A stretch of DNA of 64,000 bases from NCBI RefSeq assembly GCF_947495845.1, contig NZ_CANMAO010000005.1, forward strand, positions 62,001 through 126,000, in the 5' to 3' direction. Below the pieces are notes generated by a model. The model was not told the origin of the DNA, did no database searches, and saw only the letters and a program-made list of their open reading frames with translations. Made by a program: the position numbers and the translations under genes. Positions 46,117 through 56,145 of this stretch are shown piece after piece; the stretch's first letter is position 1; the number at the start of each line of letters is the position of its first letter. The DNA is from an uncultured Endozoicomonas sp. GTDB lineage: Bacteria; Pseudomonadota; Gammaproteobacteria; Pseudomonadales; Endozoicomonadaceae.

Positions 46117-48972
46117 ATGGAAAAGACGTTCAACCCCCAAGCCATCGAACGCACCCTGTATCAAAACTGGGAAGAGAAAGGTTATTTTTCACCTTCCGGA
46201 GAAGGTCAGCCTTACTCCATCATGATCCCGCCTCCGAATGTCACCGGCAGCCTGCACATGGGTCATGCGTTCCAGGATTCCATTATGGACGCCCTGACCC
46301 GCTACCATCGCATGAAAGGTCATAACACCCTGTGGCAGGTAGGAACGGACCACGCAGGCATCGCAACCCAAATGGTGGTTGAACGAAAAATCCTGGCTGA
46401 AGAAGGCAAAACCCGTCACGACTATGGCCGCGAAGCCTTCACCGACAAAATCTGGGAATGGAAAGAAGAGTCTGGCGACACCATCACCCGCCAGCTTCGT
46501 CGTTTGGGTGCATCTGTGGATTGGGATACCGAACGCTTCACCATGGACAAAGGCTTTTATGCCGCCGTTCAGGAAGTGTTTGTTCGTCTGTACGAAGACG
46601 ATCTGATTTATCGCGGCAAACGTCTGGTCAACTGGGACCCAAAACTGCACACCGCCATTTCTGACTTGGAAGTGGAAAACAAAGAAATCAAAGGCAACAT
46701 GTGGCACCTGCGTTATCCGCTGGCCGACGGTGAGAAAACCGCTGAAGGCAAAGATTACATTGTGGTCGCCACCACCCGTCCGGAAACCATGCTGGGCGAC
46801 ACCGGCGTTGCGGTTAACCCTGAAGATGAGCGCTATAAAGCGCTGATTGGCAAAGAGATCATCCTGCCATTGGTCAACCGTCGTATTCCTATTGTGGGCG
46901 ATGAACACGCGGACATGGAAAAAGGCACCGGTTGTGTAAAAATCACACCAGCCCACGACTTTAATGACAACGAAGTGGGCAAACGATGTAACCTGCCCAT
47001 GATTAACATCATGACCCTGAACGGTGATATTCGTCAGCAAGGCGAAGCTTTCAACCATGACGGCACCGTGAACCAAACCGTCGACACCGTTATTCCTGAA
47101 GCCTATCACGGCATGGAACGTTTCGCGGCTCGCAAACAGATTGTTGCCGACTTTGATGCACTGGGTCTGTTGGAAAAAATAGACGACCACACGTTAATGG
47201 TGCCTTACGGCGACCGTTCCGGTGTCGTTATCGAACCGCTACTGACCGACCAATGGTTTGTTCGCGCAGCGCCTCTGGCGGAACCGGCGATTGAAGCAGT
47301 CGAAGATGGCCGTATTCAATTCGTACCAAAGCAATACGAAAACATGTACTTCTCCTGGATGCGCGATATTCAGGACTGGTGCATCTCCCGCCAGCTCTGG
47401 TGGGGTCATCGTATTCCAGCCTGGTATGACGATGCTGGCAATGTTTATGTGGGCCGTGACGAAGAAGAAGTTCGCGAGAAACACAACATCCCATCCCCAG
47501 TGGTTCTGAAACAGGATGCGGATGTGCTGGATACCTGGTTCTCCTCAGCACTCTGGACATTCGGTACTCTGGGCTGGCCAGAACAGACGGATCGCCTGAA
47601 CACCTTCCATCCAACAGATGTTCTAGTGACCGGTTTTGACATTATTTTCTTCTGGGTAGCCCGGATGATCATGATGACCATGCACTTCATGAAAGATGAA
47701 GACGGTAAGGCGCAAGTACCATTCAAACATGTATACGTCACCGGCCTGATTCGCGACGAAAACGGCGACAAGATGTCCAAGTCCAAGGGTAACGTCCTTG
47801 ACCCGCTGGACATGATCGACGGTATCGATCTGGAATCGCTAGTTGAGAAACGCTGCGGCAATATGATGCAACCTCAGCTGGCTGCCAAGATTGAAAAACG
47901 TACCCGCGCAGCGTTCCCGGAAGGCATTGCTGCCCACGGTACAGATGCCCTTCGCTACACCCTGTACTCGTTGGCATCCACCGGTCGTGATATCAACTGG
48001 GATATGAATCGTCTGGAAGGTTACCGGAACTTCTGCAACAAGATCTGGAACGCTGCCAACTATGTAAAAATGAACATTGATGGTCAGGACACCGGATTAA
48101 ATGATGAGCCGGTTGATCTGACCCTGGCTGACCGCTGGATCATCTCACGCCTGCAGCGGGTAGAAGCCCAGATCGAGAAGAACCTGGCAGACTTCCGACT
48201 GGATCACGCTTCCCAGAATCTCTATGACTTTATCTGGAATGAGTACTGCGCCTGGTATTTGGAGCTCTCCAAGCCTGTACTGTGGGATGAGAACGCACCG
48301 GCTGAACGCCAGCGGGGCACCCGTCGCACGCTGGTGAGAGTACTGGAAAGCATTATGCGTCTGGCTCATCCGTTCATGCCTTACCTCACCGAAGAGATCT
48401 GGCAGAACATCAAGCAGAGTGCCGGCGTAGAAGGCGAAACCCTGATGCTGCAAAACTATCCGGTTTCTGACGCCAGCAAAATTGATGAAACCGCAGAGCG
48501 CGACATTGAATGGCTGAAGTCGTTTATTTCCGGCATCCGAAATATTCGTGCCGAGCTGAACATTGGCCCGGGCAAGCCTTTGAATGTGCTGCTGCGTAAT
48601 ACATCTACAGACGACATCGCTCGCCTGGAAGACAATCTGACCTTCCTGAAATCATTGGCCAAACTGGACGATATCCGTATTCTGGAAGCCGGTGAAGAAG
48701 CACCAATGGCAACCACGGCACTAGTGGGCTCTATGGAAGTTCTGGTACCTATGGCTGGCTTAATCGACAAGGATAAAGAAATAGCCCGACTGTCCAAAGA
48801 GGTTGAGAAATACGGTAAAGAAGTCGCTCGTTTTGAAGGGAAGCTGAATAACGAGAAGTTTATCAGCAAAGCACCTGCCGCCGTCGTTGACAGTGAAAAA
48901 GCCAAACTGGCTGAAGCACAGGCAGCAAAAGCCAAACTGGAAGAGCAACTGGAGGCTATCAAAGCGCTATAA
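46117..48972 (+). CDS. valS: Valyl-tRNA synthetase
   Basis: The 951-residue class I synthetase has HMGH at 47-50, KMSKS at 552-556, a CP1 editing domain between them, an anticodon-binding domain and a C-terminal coiled coil (from about 880, [19 protein letters not shown]) that contacts tRNA. The start ATG has only a weak GGA upstream. A long hairpin lies just after the stop. Confidence 0.97.
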   Translation: MEKTFNPQAIERTLYQNWEEKGYFSPSGEGQPYSIMIPPPNVTGSLHMGHAFQDSIMDALTRYHRMKGHNTLWQVGTDHAGIATQMVVERKILAEEGKTRHDYGREAFTDKIWEWKEESGDTITRQLRRLGASVDWDTERFTMDKGFYAAVQEVFVRLYEDDLIYRGKRLVNWDPKLHTAISDLEVENKEIKGNMWHLRYPLADGEKTAEGKDYIVVATTRPETMLGDTGVAVNPEDERYKALIGKEIILPLVNRRIPIVGDEHADMEKGTGCVKITPAHDFNDNEVGKRCNLPMINIMTLNGDIRQQGEAFNHDGTVNQTVDTVIPEAYHGMERFAARKQIVADFDALGLLEKIDDHTLMVPYGDRSGVVIEPLLTDQWFVRAAPLAEPAIEAVEDGRIQFVPKQYENMYFSWMRDIQDWCISRQLWWGHRIPAWYDDAGNVYVGRDEEEVREKHNIPSPVVLKQDADVLDTWFSSALWTFGTLGWPEQTDRLNTFHPTDVLVTGFDIIFFWVARMIMMTMHFMKDEDGKAQVPFKHVYVTGLIRDENGDKMSKSKGNVLDPLDMIDGIDLESLVEKRCGNMMQPQLAAKIEKRTRAAFPEGIAAHGTDALRYTLYSLASTGRDINWDMNRLEGYRNFCNKIWNAANYVKMNIDGQDTGLNDEPVDLTLADRWIISRLQRVEAQIEKNLADFRLDHASQNLYDFIWNEYCAWYLELSKPVLWDENAPAERQRGTRRTLVRVLESIMRLAHPFMPYLTEEIWQNIKQSAGVEGETLMLQNYPVSDASKIDETAERDIEWLKSFISGIRNIRAELNIGPGKPLNVLLRNTSTDDIARLEDNLTFLKSLAKLDDIRILEAGEEAPMATTALVGSMEVLVPMAGLIDKDKEIARLSKEVEKYGKEVARFEGKLNNEKFISKAPAAVVDSEKAKLAEAQAAKAKLEEQLEAIKAL

Positions 48973-48984
48973 ACATCAGTGGAT

Positions 48985-49023
48985 AATCACACCTCAGACT
49001 TCTACTGAGTCTGAGGTGTGATT
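48985..49023 (+). terminator. 15-bp stem-loop after valS
   Basis: AATCACACCTCAGAC pairs perfectly with GTCTGAGGTGTGATT around a 9-base loop, 12 bases after the valS stop. There is no T-run, so it may stabilise the mRNA end or be a weak terminator. Confidence 0.55.
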
Positions 49024-49108
49024 CAAGTACAACACATCCTTGTTTATTGGCCGCACTGTTCGTGAAACATTTAATAACACCAACCATAAAAATAAAAGAG
49101 ACAACATA

Positions 49109-49630
49109 GTGATACTAAAAGGAATATCTGCTTTCCCATTAGCTTTATTAATGAGCAGCTTTTCAGACAATCATAAAAATAGCGAGTCTCACTCATTAGC
49201 CCTCAAAACAAAACCCAGCCAGCACACGCCAGACATTGAACTGGAATCCATTAGCTACAGCGCAAGCAACTTTAGTAAGCGCATGCAATCTGAATGCAAA
49301 ATGTCCGACAGCATGGAAAGAAGTGTTTTGTTTGCTGCACAATCAAACAACCTGAAAACTAACGACTCAGCTAACCACCAGCCGACCCTTAAAAATGCCC
49401 GCATTACCGTGGATTTTATCGATGTCATTTCTCATCACTGGCGCTCCAAAGCAATAAGACCAGGCTCCGTCGCGACTTTCACAGCCACACTGCATTATAA
49501 CAATGAGCCACCTCAAGTGATCACCAAGTCCATTGCTTCCTATATGACCGTGGGCACTTGCGATCGATTGGAAAATATCGCTTATAACGCGGGACAATTT
49601 CTGACTCAATGGACGGCTGCCAAGATTTAG
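49109..49630 (+). CDS. Hypothetical protein with putative signal peptide
   Basis: I do not recognise the family. From the GTG at 49109 the N-terminus reads VILKGISAFPLALLMSSFS, a plausible signal peptide or anchor, followed by about 150 hydrophilic residues. The C-terminal part (VDFIDVISHHWRSKAIRP, ATFTATLHYN, SIASYMTVGTCDRLENI) looks like beta strands and a helix, and may be a small envelope-protein fold. The frame also opens at a TTG at 49040, which would bury the hydrophobic segment. A GAGA precedes the GTG by 7 bases. Base composition is more AT-rich than that of valS. Confidence 0.6.
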   Translation: MILKGISAFPLALLMSSFSDNHKNSESHSLALKTKPSQHTPDIELESISYSASNFSKRMQSECKMSDSMERSVLFAAQSNNLKTNDSANHQPTLKNARITVDFIDVISHHWRSKAIRPGSVATFTATLHYNNEPPQVITKSIASYMTVGTCDRLENIAYNAGQFLTQWTAAKI

Positions 49631-49740
49631 GCAGCGACCATCTGTGAGAAATTCGATTACAAGAAGCACCCTTAAACCTTTCGTTTACACGTCCAAAGCG
49701 AATACACTATCTGGAGAAATTTGAGAGACCATTCAGACAT

Positions 49741-50637
49741 ATGCCCTCCCCTTCATCGCCCATCATTCAGGAATTCCTTCAACATCTCTGGCTGGAAAGA
49801 GGGTTGAGTAAAAACACCCGGGAGGCTTATCAAAGAGACATATTGCTTTTCAGCAACTGGCTGAAAGAACAGGAAAATGATTTATTGGACGCTTCAGAAG
49901 ATGACCTTCGAGCGTTCCTTGGTTGGCGTTTCGACCAAAAATATCATCCTCGTTCCACGGCTCGTCAGATCTCAAGCCTCCGGGCATTCTATCGCCACAT
50001 GCTGCAAAATCATCAAATACTCACTGATATCACTGCCAACATAGAAATGCCCCGCCAAGGCAAAGCTCTACCCAAAACCTTATCAGAAGACGATGTCAAT
50101 GCACTGCTGAACAGCCCGGACACAGACACCACCATCGGCCTGCGGGATCGAACCATGCTGGAACTGCTCTACGCCTGCGGTTTGCGAATATCCGAACTGG
50201 TCAATCTGAATCTGGATAACATCAACCTACGTCAGGGCGTGATTCGCGTGACAGGAAAAGGCAGTAAGGAAAGGCTGGTTCCCATGGGGCAGGAAGCCAT
50301 CGACTGGCTGGCAAGTTACCTGAAACAGGCTCGCGGTGAATTGTTAAACAACTATGAAAGCAGAACTCTGTTTCCCGGCCGTTATGGGCGACCAATGACG
50401 CGACAAACCTTCTGGCACCGTATCAAACAGTACAACACCATTGCTGGAATAAAGTCCGATGTATCACCCCATGTGCTTCGCCATGCCTTTGCGACCCATC
50501 TATTAAATCACGGAGCGGATCTTCGAGTTGTGCAGTTACTACTCGGTCATAGCGACCTGTCAACAACACAGATTTATACCCATATTGCCAACCATCGCCT
50601 GACTGAGTTACATAAAGAACATCATCCCCGAGGCTGA
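49741..50637 (+). CDS. xerD: Site-specific tyrosine recombinase XerD
   Basis: The 298-residue recombinase resolves chromosome dimers at dif with XerC. Catalytic residues are Arg149 (YACGLRISEL), Lys173 (GKGSKERLVPMG), His244 and Arg247 (SPHVLRHAFATHLL), His270 (LLGHSDLSTTQIYTH) and Tyr279. HSDLSTTQIYTH and the C-terminal ending HKEHHPRG favour XerD over XerC. The ATG at 49741 has only a weak ribosome site. A remarkable repeat structure follows the stop. Confidence 0.94.
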   Translation: MPSPSSPIIQEFLQHLWLERGLSKNTREAYQRDILLFSNWLKEQENDLLDASEDDLRAFLGWRFDQKYHPRSTARQISSLRAFYRHMLQNHQILTDITANIEMPRQGKALPKTLSEDDVNALLNSPDTDTTIGLRDRTMLELLYACGLRISELVNLNLDNINLRQGVIRVTGKGSKERLVPMGQEAIDWLASYLKQARGELLNNYESRTLFPGRYGRPMTRQTFWHRIKQYNTIAGIKSDVSPHVLRHAFATHLLNHGADLRVVQLLLGHSDLSTTQIYTHIANHRLTELHKEHHPRG

Positions 50638-50652
50638 CCCTTAAGCCACCGC

Positions 50653-50733
50653 TATCCGTAGTCCGTAATCCGTGATCCGAAAAAGCCCGAGTGGCTCAAG
50701 CTTTTTCGGACAACGGACAACGGACAACGGACA
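50653..50733. repeat. 34-bp imperfect inverted repeat between xerD and folC
   Basis: Left arm 50653-50686 and right arm 50700-50733 form a long hairpin centred on AAAAAGC/GCTTTTT, with a 13-base loop. Differences between the arms fall at one or two variable positions in each 7-base unit. The left arm is a degenerate array of CGGAYNA read on the minus strand, and the right arm is the beginning of the perfect array at 50707. It may end transcription from both sides. Confidence 0.8.
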
Positions 50734-50773
50734 ACGGACAACGGACAACGGACAACGGACAACGGACAACGGA
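50707..50773. repeat. Tandem array of nine CGGACAA units
   Basis: Nine exact copies of the 7-bp unit CGGACAA run from 50707 to 50769, followed by a partial CGGA. There are no spacers, so it is a microsatellite-like tandem array and not a CRISPR. It lies between convergent xerD and folC. Confidence 0.95.
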
Positions 50774-50792
50774 TATTATTTCAGGACAAACC

Positions 50793-52076
50793 CTAAGCCA
50801 CTAACGCAAGCACCGCTGATACGGTCATAAATGAGCCGGTGACCAATATGCGGTCACCGGGCTTAGAGTGATTCAACGCATCATTCAGCGCTTCGTGAAT
50901 TGACGAAAACTCAAAGACAACAAAGTCTCTGGCTTTTAGCTTTTCGGCAAACTCTGCGGTATTCAATGTTCTTGGCGAAACAAATTCAGACACCCGCCAT
51001 TCATCAACATGAGCACTTAGACAGTCTGCCACCGTCATATAATCTTTGTCTTTGCACATGGCAATGACTGCGCGAGTAACACCAGCAGCTGGATTCTCTT
51101 GCAATCGCTGGCTTAGTTTCTCTGCGGCCTGAGGATTGTGAGCGACATCCAGAACCAACTCGATGTCATTACCAGCGTCGTTTTTCATTGTGACCCGCTG
51201 AAATCGCCCTTTCACTGCCGCGCTAGACAAACCTTTGCGAATTGCCTCGATGCTAATAGCTTCTGGTACAAACTGTAGTGCCTGAAGTGCCGTGGCAGCA
51301 TTATCAATCACTACATCTGGAAGCGGTAAATCATCGACGTGCAAAGCCTCACCCGCTCGAGTCAAACCAGACCAGCTCCAGCTTTTATCACTCTTGTTTA
51401 GATCGAAATCAACGGAACGTCGATACAGTTGGCTCTCAAGACGCGACGCTGCTTCCACCACAGAGTCTGGAACCGGATCACTGCCAAAAATCACAGGTTT
51501 TCCTGATCGCATTATCCCTGCTTTTTCTTTGGCAATCGCTTCAATGCTGAAGCCCAGGTACTCTTGATGATCCAAACCCACCGTCGTGATAATGGAAATA
51601 TCAGGATCAACGACATTGGTCGCATCAAGGCGCCCGCCCATGCCCACTTCCATCAGGGCAAAATCGACTTCTGCTCTTTGGAAGCAATCAACGGCAGCTA
51701 AAGTGGCAAACTCAAAATAAGTTAACCATGTGGTCTGCCGCCCTTCATTCAGTTTTTCGAAAGCGTCGCAAAGCCATTCATCAGAGACCTGCTGCCCATT
51801 AATCCGAATGCGTTCATTAAACTTCAATAGATGCGGTGATGTGAAGAGACCAACCTTGTAGCCAGCAGCCAGCAATATAGACTCAAGCACCGCCAAGGTT
51901 GATCCTTTGCCATTTGTCCCGCCCACCATAAGGACAAAAGGCGCTGGCTTTAGCAGGTTCAGCTTTTCGCCCACCAGACGAATACGATCCAGGCCAAAAT
52001 CAATTTCATGCTCAGGACGGGTTTCTTCCAGCCACTTAAGCCATTGTTCGAGGTTTTTTTCAGACTTCAACGACAT
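50793..52076 (-). CDS. folC: Dihydrofolate synthase / folylpolyglutamate synthase
   Basis: This bifunctional Mur-ligase-fold enzyme adds glutamate to dihydropteroate and folates. It shows the P-loop GGTNGKGST, TSPHLLKFNERIRING, the EVGMGGRLDATN region, GLDHQEYLG and DVAHNPQAAEKL. The ATG at 52076 has GGAG close by and gives 427 residues; an ATG at 52109 would draw its first codons from the flanking repeat element and is disfavoured. accD lies upstream on the same strand, beyond that element. Confidence 0.94.
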   Translation of the reverse strand: MSLKSEKNLEQWLKWLEETRPEHEIDFGLDRIRLVGEKLNLLKPAPFVLMVGGTNGKGSTLAVLESILLAAGYKVGLFTSPHLLKFNERIRINGQQVSDEWLCDAFEKLNEGRQTTWLTYFEFATLAAVDCFQRAEVDFALMEVGMGGRLDATNVVDPDISIITTVGLDHQEYLGFSIEAIAKEKAGIMRSGKPVIFGSDPVPDSVVEAASRLESQLYRRSVDFDLNKSDKSWSWSGLTRAGEALHVDDLPLPDVVIDNAATALQALQFVPEAISIEAIRKGLSSAAVKGRFQRVTMKNDAGNDIELVLDVAHNPQAAEKLSQRLQENPAAGVTRAVIAMCKDKDYMTVADCLSAHVDEWRVSEFVSPRTLNTAEFAEKLKARDFVVFEFSSIHEALNDALNHSKPGDRILVTGSFMTVSAVLALVA

Positions 52077-52100
52077 CTCTCCAATGAAAGCCAAGCATCT

Positions 52101-52303
52101 CGTTCCCATGGTTCTGAGGCTGTCGAAAAATCCCTGGTTCCCATGCTTTGAGGGTGTCGCAAAAGACCATTAAAAGCAGATATCGTAGGTCGGTAACCCA
52201 AAGGGTTGCCGACAATCAGCACCTAGAGGCCTTCGGAATGTCGGCAATTCTTACAGAATTACCGACCTACAGGTTTCGCGACAACCTCGTTCTACGTGGG
52301 AAC
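52101..52303. mobile_element. MITE-like composite repeat element between accD and folC
   Basis: A module of about 30 bp beginning GTTCCCATG and containing GAGG and TGTCG occurs at 52102-52130 and 52137-52165 in direct orientation, and inverted at 52274-52303. Between the inverted pair lies an 86-bp inverted repeat (52185-52270; arms GTAGGTCGGTAA/TTACCGACCTAC) made of two hairpins, 52189-52213 and 52240-52266. The right module also pairs internally (CCTCGTTC/GAACGAGG). No transposase is encoded. The layout is that of a non-autonomous MITE or a BIME-like palindromic unit. Confidence 0.7.
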
Positions 52304-52408
52304 GAGGTGGTTTGAGAGTTTTGACACAACTTAAAAATACGCAAAAGGCATAAAAGCGCAGGAACAAGATGAAGATATAATCTTAATTTCCGTGCCCCTT
52401 ATGGGTTA

Positions 52409-53323
52409 TCAGGCAACCACTGCCTCACTCGTCACCTCATCCGGAAACTGGGTATCCGGCTGCGGCTGATACTGCATCTTGCGACACAATCGACCAATGG
52501 TAGAACGGATGTCAGATCGTGCCACGATCATATCAATCGCACCGTGATCCAGCAGAAACTCACTGCGCTGAAAACCTTCCGGCAGCTTTTCACGAACGGT
52601 CTGCTCAATAACACGAGGGCCGGCGAAACCGATCAACGCACCAGGTTCCGCCATATTGATATCACCCAACATGGCCAGACTGGCAGACACACCACCGTAA
52701 ACCGGATCCGTCATCATGGAGATATAAGGAATCCCGGCCTGCTTCATTCGCTCCAACGCAGCACTGGTTTTTGCCATCTGCATCAGAGAAAACAGCGCTT
52801 CCTGCATACGGGCGCCGCCACTGGCAGAGAAACACACCAACGGGATGCGCTCAGCCAAAGCCAACTCCGCCGCACGGGCAAACTTCTCGCCCACCACCGA
52901 GCCCATGGAACCACCCATGAACGAAAATTCAAAGGCCACGGCCACCATTGGTAAGGCTTCCACCGTACCACGCATGGCGATCAGAGCATCTTTTTCACCG
53001 GTCTGCTTCTGGGCTGCTGCCAGGCGATCTTTGTATTTCTTGGTGTCTTTGAACTTCAACAAATCTACAGGTTCAAGATCAGTGAAAAGCTCTTCACGTT
53101 CTTCTTTATCAAAAAAGTAATCCAACCGGGTGCGCGCTGAAATCCGCATATGATGCTGACATTTCGGACACACCCCAAGGTTACGATCCAATTCAGGACG
53201 ATAAAGCACGGCTTCGCACTTCACGCACTTGCGCCAGAGACCTTCCGGCACACTACTGCTCTTCTGCTCAGCAGCAGAGCGAGAAAGCGACGGAATCAGT
53301 TTATTGACTAGCCAGTTGCTCAT
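52409..53323 (-). CDS. accD: Acetyl-CoA carboxylase carboxyltransferase subunit beta
   Basis: AccD, with AccA, transfers carbon dioxide from biotin to acetyl-CoA to make malonyl-CoA. The N-terminal zinc finger (CVKC and CPKC, about residues 33-58) and the crotonase-like core ([44 protein letters not shown]) are clear in 304 residues. AGGA lies 7 bases before the ATG, which directly abuts the trpA stop. It supplies the substrate for FabD, encoded at 8-9 kb. Confidence 0.96.
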   Translation of the reverse strand: MSNWLVNKLIPSLSRSAAEQKSSSVPEGLWRKCVKCEAVLYRPELDRNLGVCPKCQHHMRISARTRLDYFFDKEEREELFTDLEPVDLLKFKDTKKYKDRLAAAQKQTGEKDALIAMRGTVEALPMVAVAFEFSFMGGSMGSVVGEKFARAAELALAERIPLVCFSASGGARMQEALFSLMQMAKTSAALERMKQAGIPYISMMTDPVYGGVSASLAMLGDINMAEPGALIGFAGPRVIEQTVREKLPEGFQRSEFLLDHGAIDMIVARSDIRSTIGRLCRKMQYQPQPDTQFPDEVTSEAVVA

Positions 53324-54133
53324 TCATTTATCCTGTAAACTATCCATGGCTGAGCGCATTTCAGTCATTTTTTCACCCACACGCTCAACGACAGCCTGCC
53401 CTTCAGTGGCGAACTTCGCCAGCTCCGAAACCAGCACACTGCCCGCAATGACACCATCAGCGGTTCGACTGATTGCCGCCGCCGATTCGCCATCACGAAT
53501 ACCAAAACCGACACAAACCGGTACATCGGTGAATTGCCGAATGTGATTCACACGCTCGGCCACTTCAACGGTATCCAGTGTCGCGGCGCCGGTCACTCCC
53601 TTGAGAGAAACATAATAGAGGTAGCCACTGGCCACGCTGCATATCTTTTTAATACGTTCATCCGATGTGGTCGGTGTGATCAGTTTGATCATGTCCAGAC
53701 CACGCTCCTGAAGCATTCCGTGCAGTTCTCCGGCCGCTTCCGGTGGTAAATCCACCATCAGTACACCATCAACGCCGGCGTCGGCGGCCATCTCAACAAA
53801 ACGCTCATTACCCATAATTTCTACGGGGTTGAGATAACCCATCAGGATGATCGGAGTGACATTATCGGTCTGACGGAACTCAGAAACCATTGCAAAAACG
53901 TCAGTCAATGTAACACCTTGTGATACGGCACGCTCATGAGCATGGGCAATCACGGGCCCATCGGCCACCGGATCGGAGAATGGGAAGCCCAATTCGATCA
54001 TATCAGCACCGCTGGCCACCAGCTGATGCATCACATTGATAGTCTGACCCGGAGGATCTCCCGCCAGCACGTAGGGAATCAGCGCCTTGCGATTGCTGGC
54101 CTGAAGTTGCTCAAAACAGTTTTTCAGTCTCAT
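53324..54133 (-). CDS. trpA: Tryptophan synthase alpha chain
   Basis: TrpA cleaves indole-3-glycerol phosphate. The catalytic Glu47 and Asp58 lie in MIELGFPFSDPVADGP; GVDGVLMVDLPPE and VCVGFGIRDGESA form the phosphate-binding side. The protein is 269 residues long. AGGAT lies 9 bases before the ATG. It follows trpB by 12 bases and abuts accD. Confidence 0.96.
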   Translation of the reverse strand: MRLKNCFEQLQASNRKALIPYVLAGDPPGQTINVMHQLVASGADMIELGFPFSDPVADGPVIAHAHERAVSQGVTLTDVFAMVSEFRQTDNVTPIILMGYLNPVEIMGNERFVEMAADAGVDGVLMVDLPPEAAGELHGMLQERGLDMIKLITPTTSDERIKKICSVASGYLYYVSLKGVTGAATLDTVEVAERVNHIRQFTDVPVCVGFGIRDGESAAAISRTADGVIAGSVLVSELAKFATEGQAVVERVGEKMTEMRSAMDSLQDK

Positions 54134-54145
54134 TCTGTGCGATCC

Positions 54146-55390
54146 TTACCCTTCAAACCCATCAAGGCCGTCGATCTCGGCAACGGTATGAATATCCTTA
54201 TCACCACGGCCGGATAAGTTGCAGATGATGATCTGATCTTTATCCATGGTTGGAGCCAATTTATCCACGTAGGCGAGGGCATGAGCAGTTTCCAGCGCCG
54301 GCATAATGCCTTCAAGACGAGTGAGCTTTCTGAACGCATCCAGCGCTTCATCGTCCGTGGCAGTAGGATACTCTGCTCGACCAATATCCTTGAGATAACT
54401 GTGTTCGGGTCCAACGCCAGGGTAATCCAAACCGGCAGACACCGAATGGCTTTCAGTAATCTGACCGTGCTCATCAGTCATCAGATAGGTTCTGGCACCC
54501 TGCAAAACACCCGGGCGGCCGGAACTCATTCGAGCAGCGTGCTTATCGGTATGAACACCATGGCCACCGGCCTCAACACCGTAGAGTTTGACCGAGGTAT
54601 CTTTAATAAATTCATGGAACAAACCCATGGCATTGGAGCCGCCACCGACGCAGGCGACCAGGGCATCAGGCAATTTTCCTTCCTTAGCCATAATCTGTTG
54701 CCTGGCTTCACGGCCAATAATGCTTTGCAGGTTACGCACCATTTCAGGATAAGGAGACGGGCCACACACCGTACCTAATAAATAGAAGGTATCTTCCGGA
54801 CGAGCCACCCAGTCACGAAGTGCTTCATTAATGGCGTCTTTCAATGTCTGGGAACCGGTCTCAACAGGAATCACGGTAGCGCCGAGCAGCTTCATACGAT
54901 ACACGTTCAGGGCCTGACGTTTTACGTCTTTAGCGCCCATATACACCACGCATTCTAACCCAAGGCGGGCTGCCACCGTGGCCGAAGCCACACCGTGTTG
55001 ACCGGCGCCGGTTTCCGCAATAATCCGGGTTTTGCCCATGTGCTTGGCCAGCAATGCTTGACCTACCGCATGGTTAATTTTGTGGGCGCCGGTATGATTC
55101 AGGTCTTCCCTTTTCAAGTAGATTTTTGCGCCGCCGCGCTCGTTGGTCCAGCGTTCAGCTAAATAGAGCGGAGATGGGCGACCAACAAAGTCCGCCAGAT
55201 CCCGATCAAAATCCGCCTGAAACGCCTTGTCTTGCCAGAGCTCACGCCAGGTGTTGTCCAGATCTTCCAGAGCACCCATCAACGTTTCAGCTACAAAACG
55301 GCCACCGAACCGGCCAAAATGGCCCATCAGATCCGGCTGGTCATAATGACCAGTAAACAAGACATCACTTTTCTTTTGATCGACCATCAT
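54146..55390 (-). CDS. trpB: Tryptophan synthase beta chain
   Basis: TrpB joins indole and serine. The PLP lysine is Lys104 in [14 protein letters not shown], and the phosphate-binding GGGSNAMG is present; length is 414 residues. The ATG at 55390 overlaps the trpF stop by 4 bases, with GGGAAG upstream; the next codon is also ATG. The order trpF-trpB-trpA-accD is common in proteobacteria. Confidence 0.97.
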   Translation of the reverse strand: MMVDQKKSDVLFTGHYDQPDLMGHFGRFGGRFVAETLMGALEDLDNTWRELWQDKAFQADFDRDLADFVGRPSPLYLAERWTNERGGAKIYLKREDLNHTGAHKINHAVGQALLAKHMGKTRIIAETGAGQHGVASATVAARLGLECVVYMGAKDVKRQALNVYRMKLLGATVIPVETGSQTLKDAINEALRDWVARPEDTFYLLGTVCGPSPYPEMVRNLQSIIGREARQQIMAKEGKLPDALVACVGGGSNAMGLFHEFIKDTSVKLYGVEAGGHGVHTDKHAARMSSGRPGVLQGARTYLMTDEHGQITESHSVSAGLDYPGVGPEHSYLKDIGRAEYPTATDDEALDAFRKLTRLEGIMPALETAHALAYVDKLAPTMDKDQIIICNLSGRGDKDIHTVAEIDGLDGFEG

Positions 55391-56007
55391 CTTCCCGCCG
55401 CCTTCATAAAGGCTTTGATTTTGTCGTGATCCTTAATGCCAGGGCGAACTTCCACGCCGCTACTGACATCAACTCCATAGGGTCGAACCCTGTTAATTGC
55501 CTGATTGACGTTATCAGGACTTAACCCACCTGCCAGAATGACAGGCTTGCTCAACGATCGGGGAATTAATTCCCAATCGAATGATTCCCCAGTGCCGCCC
55601 GGTTCGCCGGGCTTGTAGCTGTCCAGCAAATAGCCGGAAGCCGAGTGATAGGGCATGACCATGTCTTCAACCGAATGATCAGGCCTGACCCGAAAGGCTT
55701 TCAAATAACGCATTCCCCAGCGGGAACATTCGGCTTCTGTTTCTTTACCGTGAAACTGAAGTAAAGACAACGGCACCGACTCCATAACCGATTGAATCAG
55801 TGCTTCTTGTGCATCCACAAACAAACCCACGACGCTGACAAACGGCGGCAACACTGAAACAATGTCAGCCGCCTGCTCTGCTGTGACATAACGGGCGCTT
55901 TTGGCATAGAACACCAACCCAAGGGCATCAGCACCGCTTTCTACGGCGATTAGACCATCTTCAGGCCGGGTAATTCCGCAAATTTTGATACGGGGAGTTA
56001 CATCCAT
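55387..56007 (-). CDS. trpF: Phosphoribosylanthranilate isomerase
   Basis: The 206-residue TIM barrel isomerises phosphoribosylanthranilate. [12 protein letters not shown] holds the catalytic Cys, VGLFVDAQ and LQFHGKETE are family marks, and [14 protein letters not shown] holds the phosphate site and late catalytic Asp. The ATG at 56007 has a weak GGAA upstream. It is the first trp gene after truA, across a 138-base spacer with a purine-rich stretch. Confidence 0.95.
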   Translation of the reverse strand: MDVTPRIKICGITRPEDGLIAVESGADALGLVFYAKSARYVTAEQAADIVSVLPPFVSVVGLFVDAQEALIQSVMESVPLSLLQFHGKETEAECSRWGMRYLKAFRVRPDHSVEDMVMPYHSASGYLLDSYKPGEPGGTGESFDWELIPRSLSKPVILAGGLSPDNVNQAINRVRPYGVDVSSGVEVRPGIKDHDKIKAFMKAAGR

Positions 56008-56145
56008 TTCCGTCTACTTTTCCCGTCTTCGGTTAAGGAGGCACATAGACTGTTGATAGTATCAGAACCTTTCGGTAAATACTGCACTCTCCTTTCCTCT
56101 CCTCTGCTCTCCTTTATAGTGTCGCTCGTGGTTCTTACCAGCAAT
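56008..56145 (-). promoter_or_regulatory. Spacer between truA and trpF with polypurine tract and anti-ribosome-site motif
   Basis: On the minus (coding) strand this spacer carries a 29-base purine tract (56087-56115, one pyrimidine) with repeated GGAG, then CCTCCTTAA (56033-56041), which could pair with those GGAG motifs. It contains no leader peptide with Trp codons that I can see. A regulatory role for the trp genes is possible but unproven. Confidence 0.35.

Noticed and set aside
46189-47190. A 333-codon frame antisense to valS
   Set aside because: It is a shadow of a strongly conserved synthetase gene; such frames are common opposite highly biased coding sequence.
50707-50773. CRISPR-like repetition
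   Set aside because: The units are 7 bp, directly adjacent and without spacers, and there are no cas genes.
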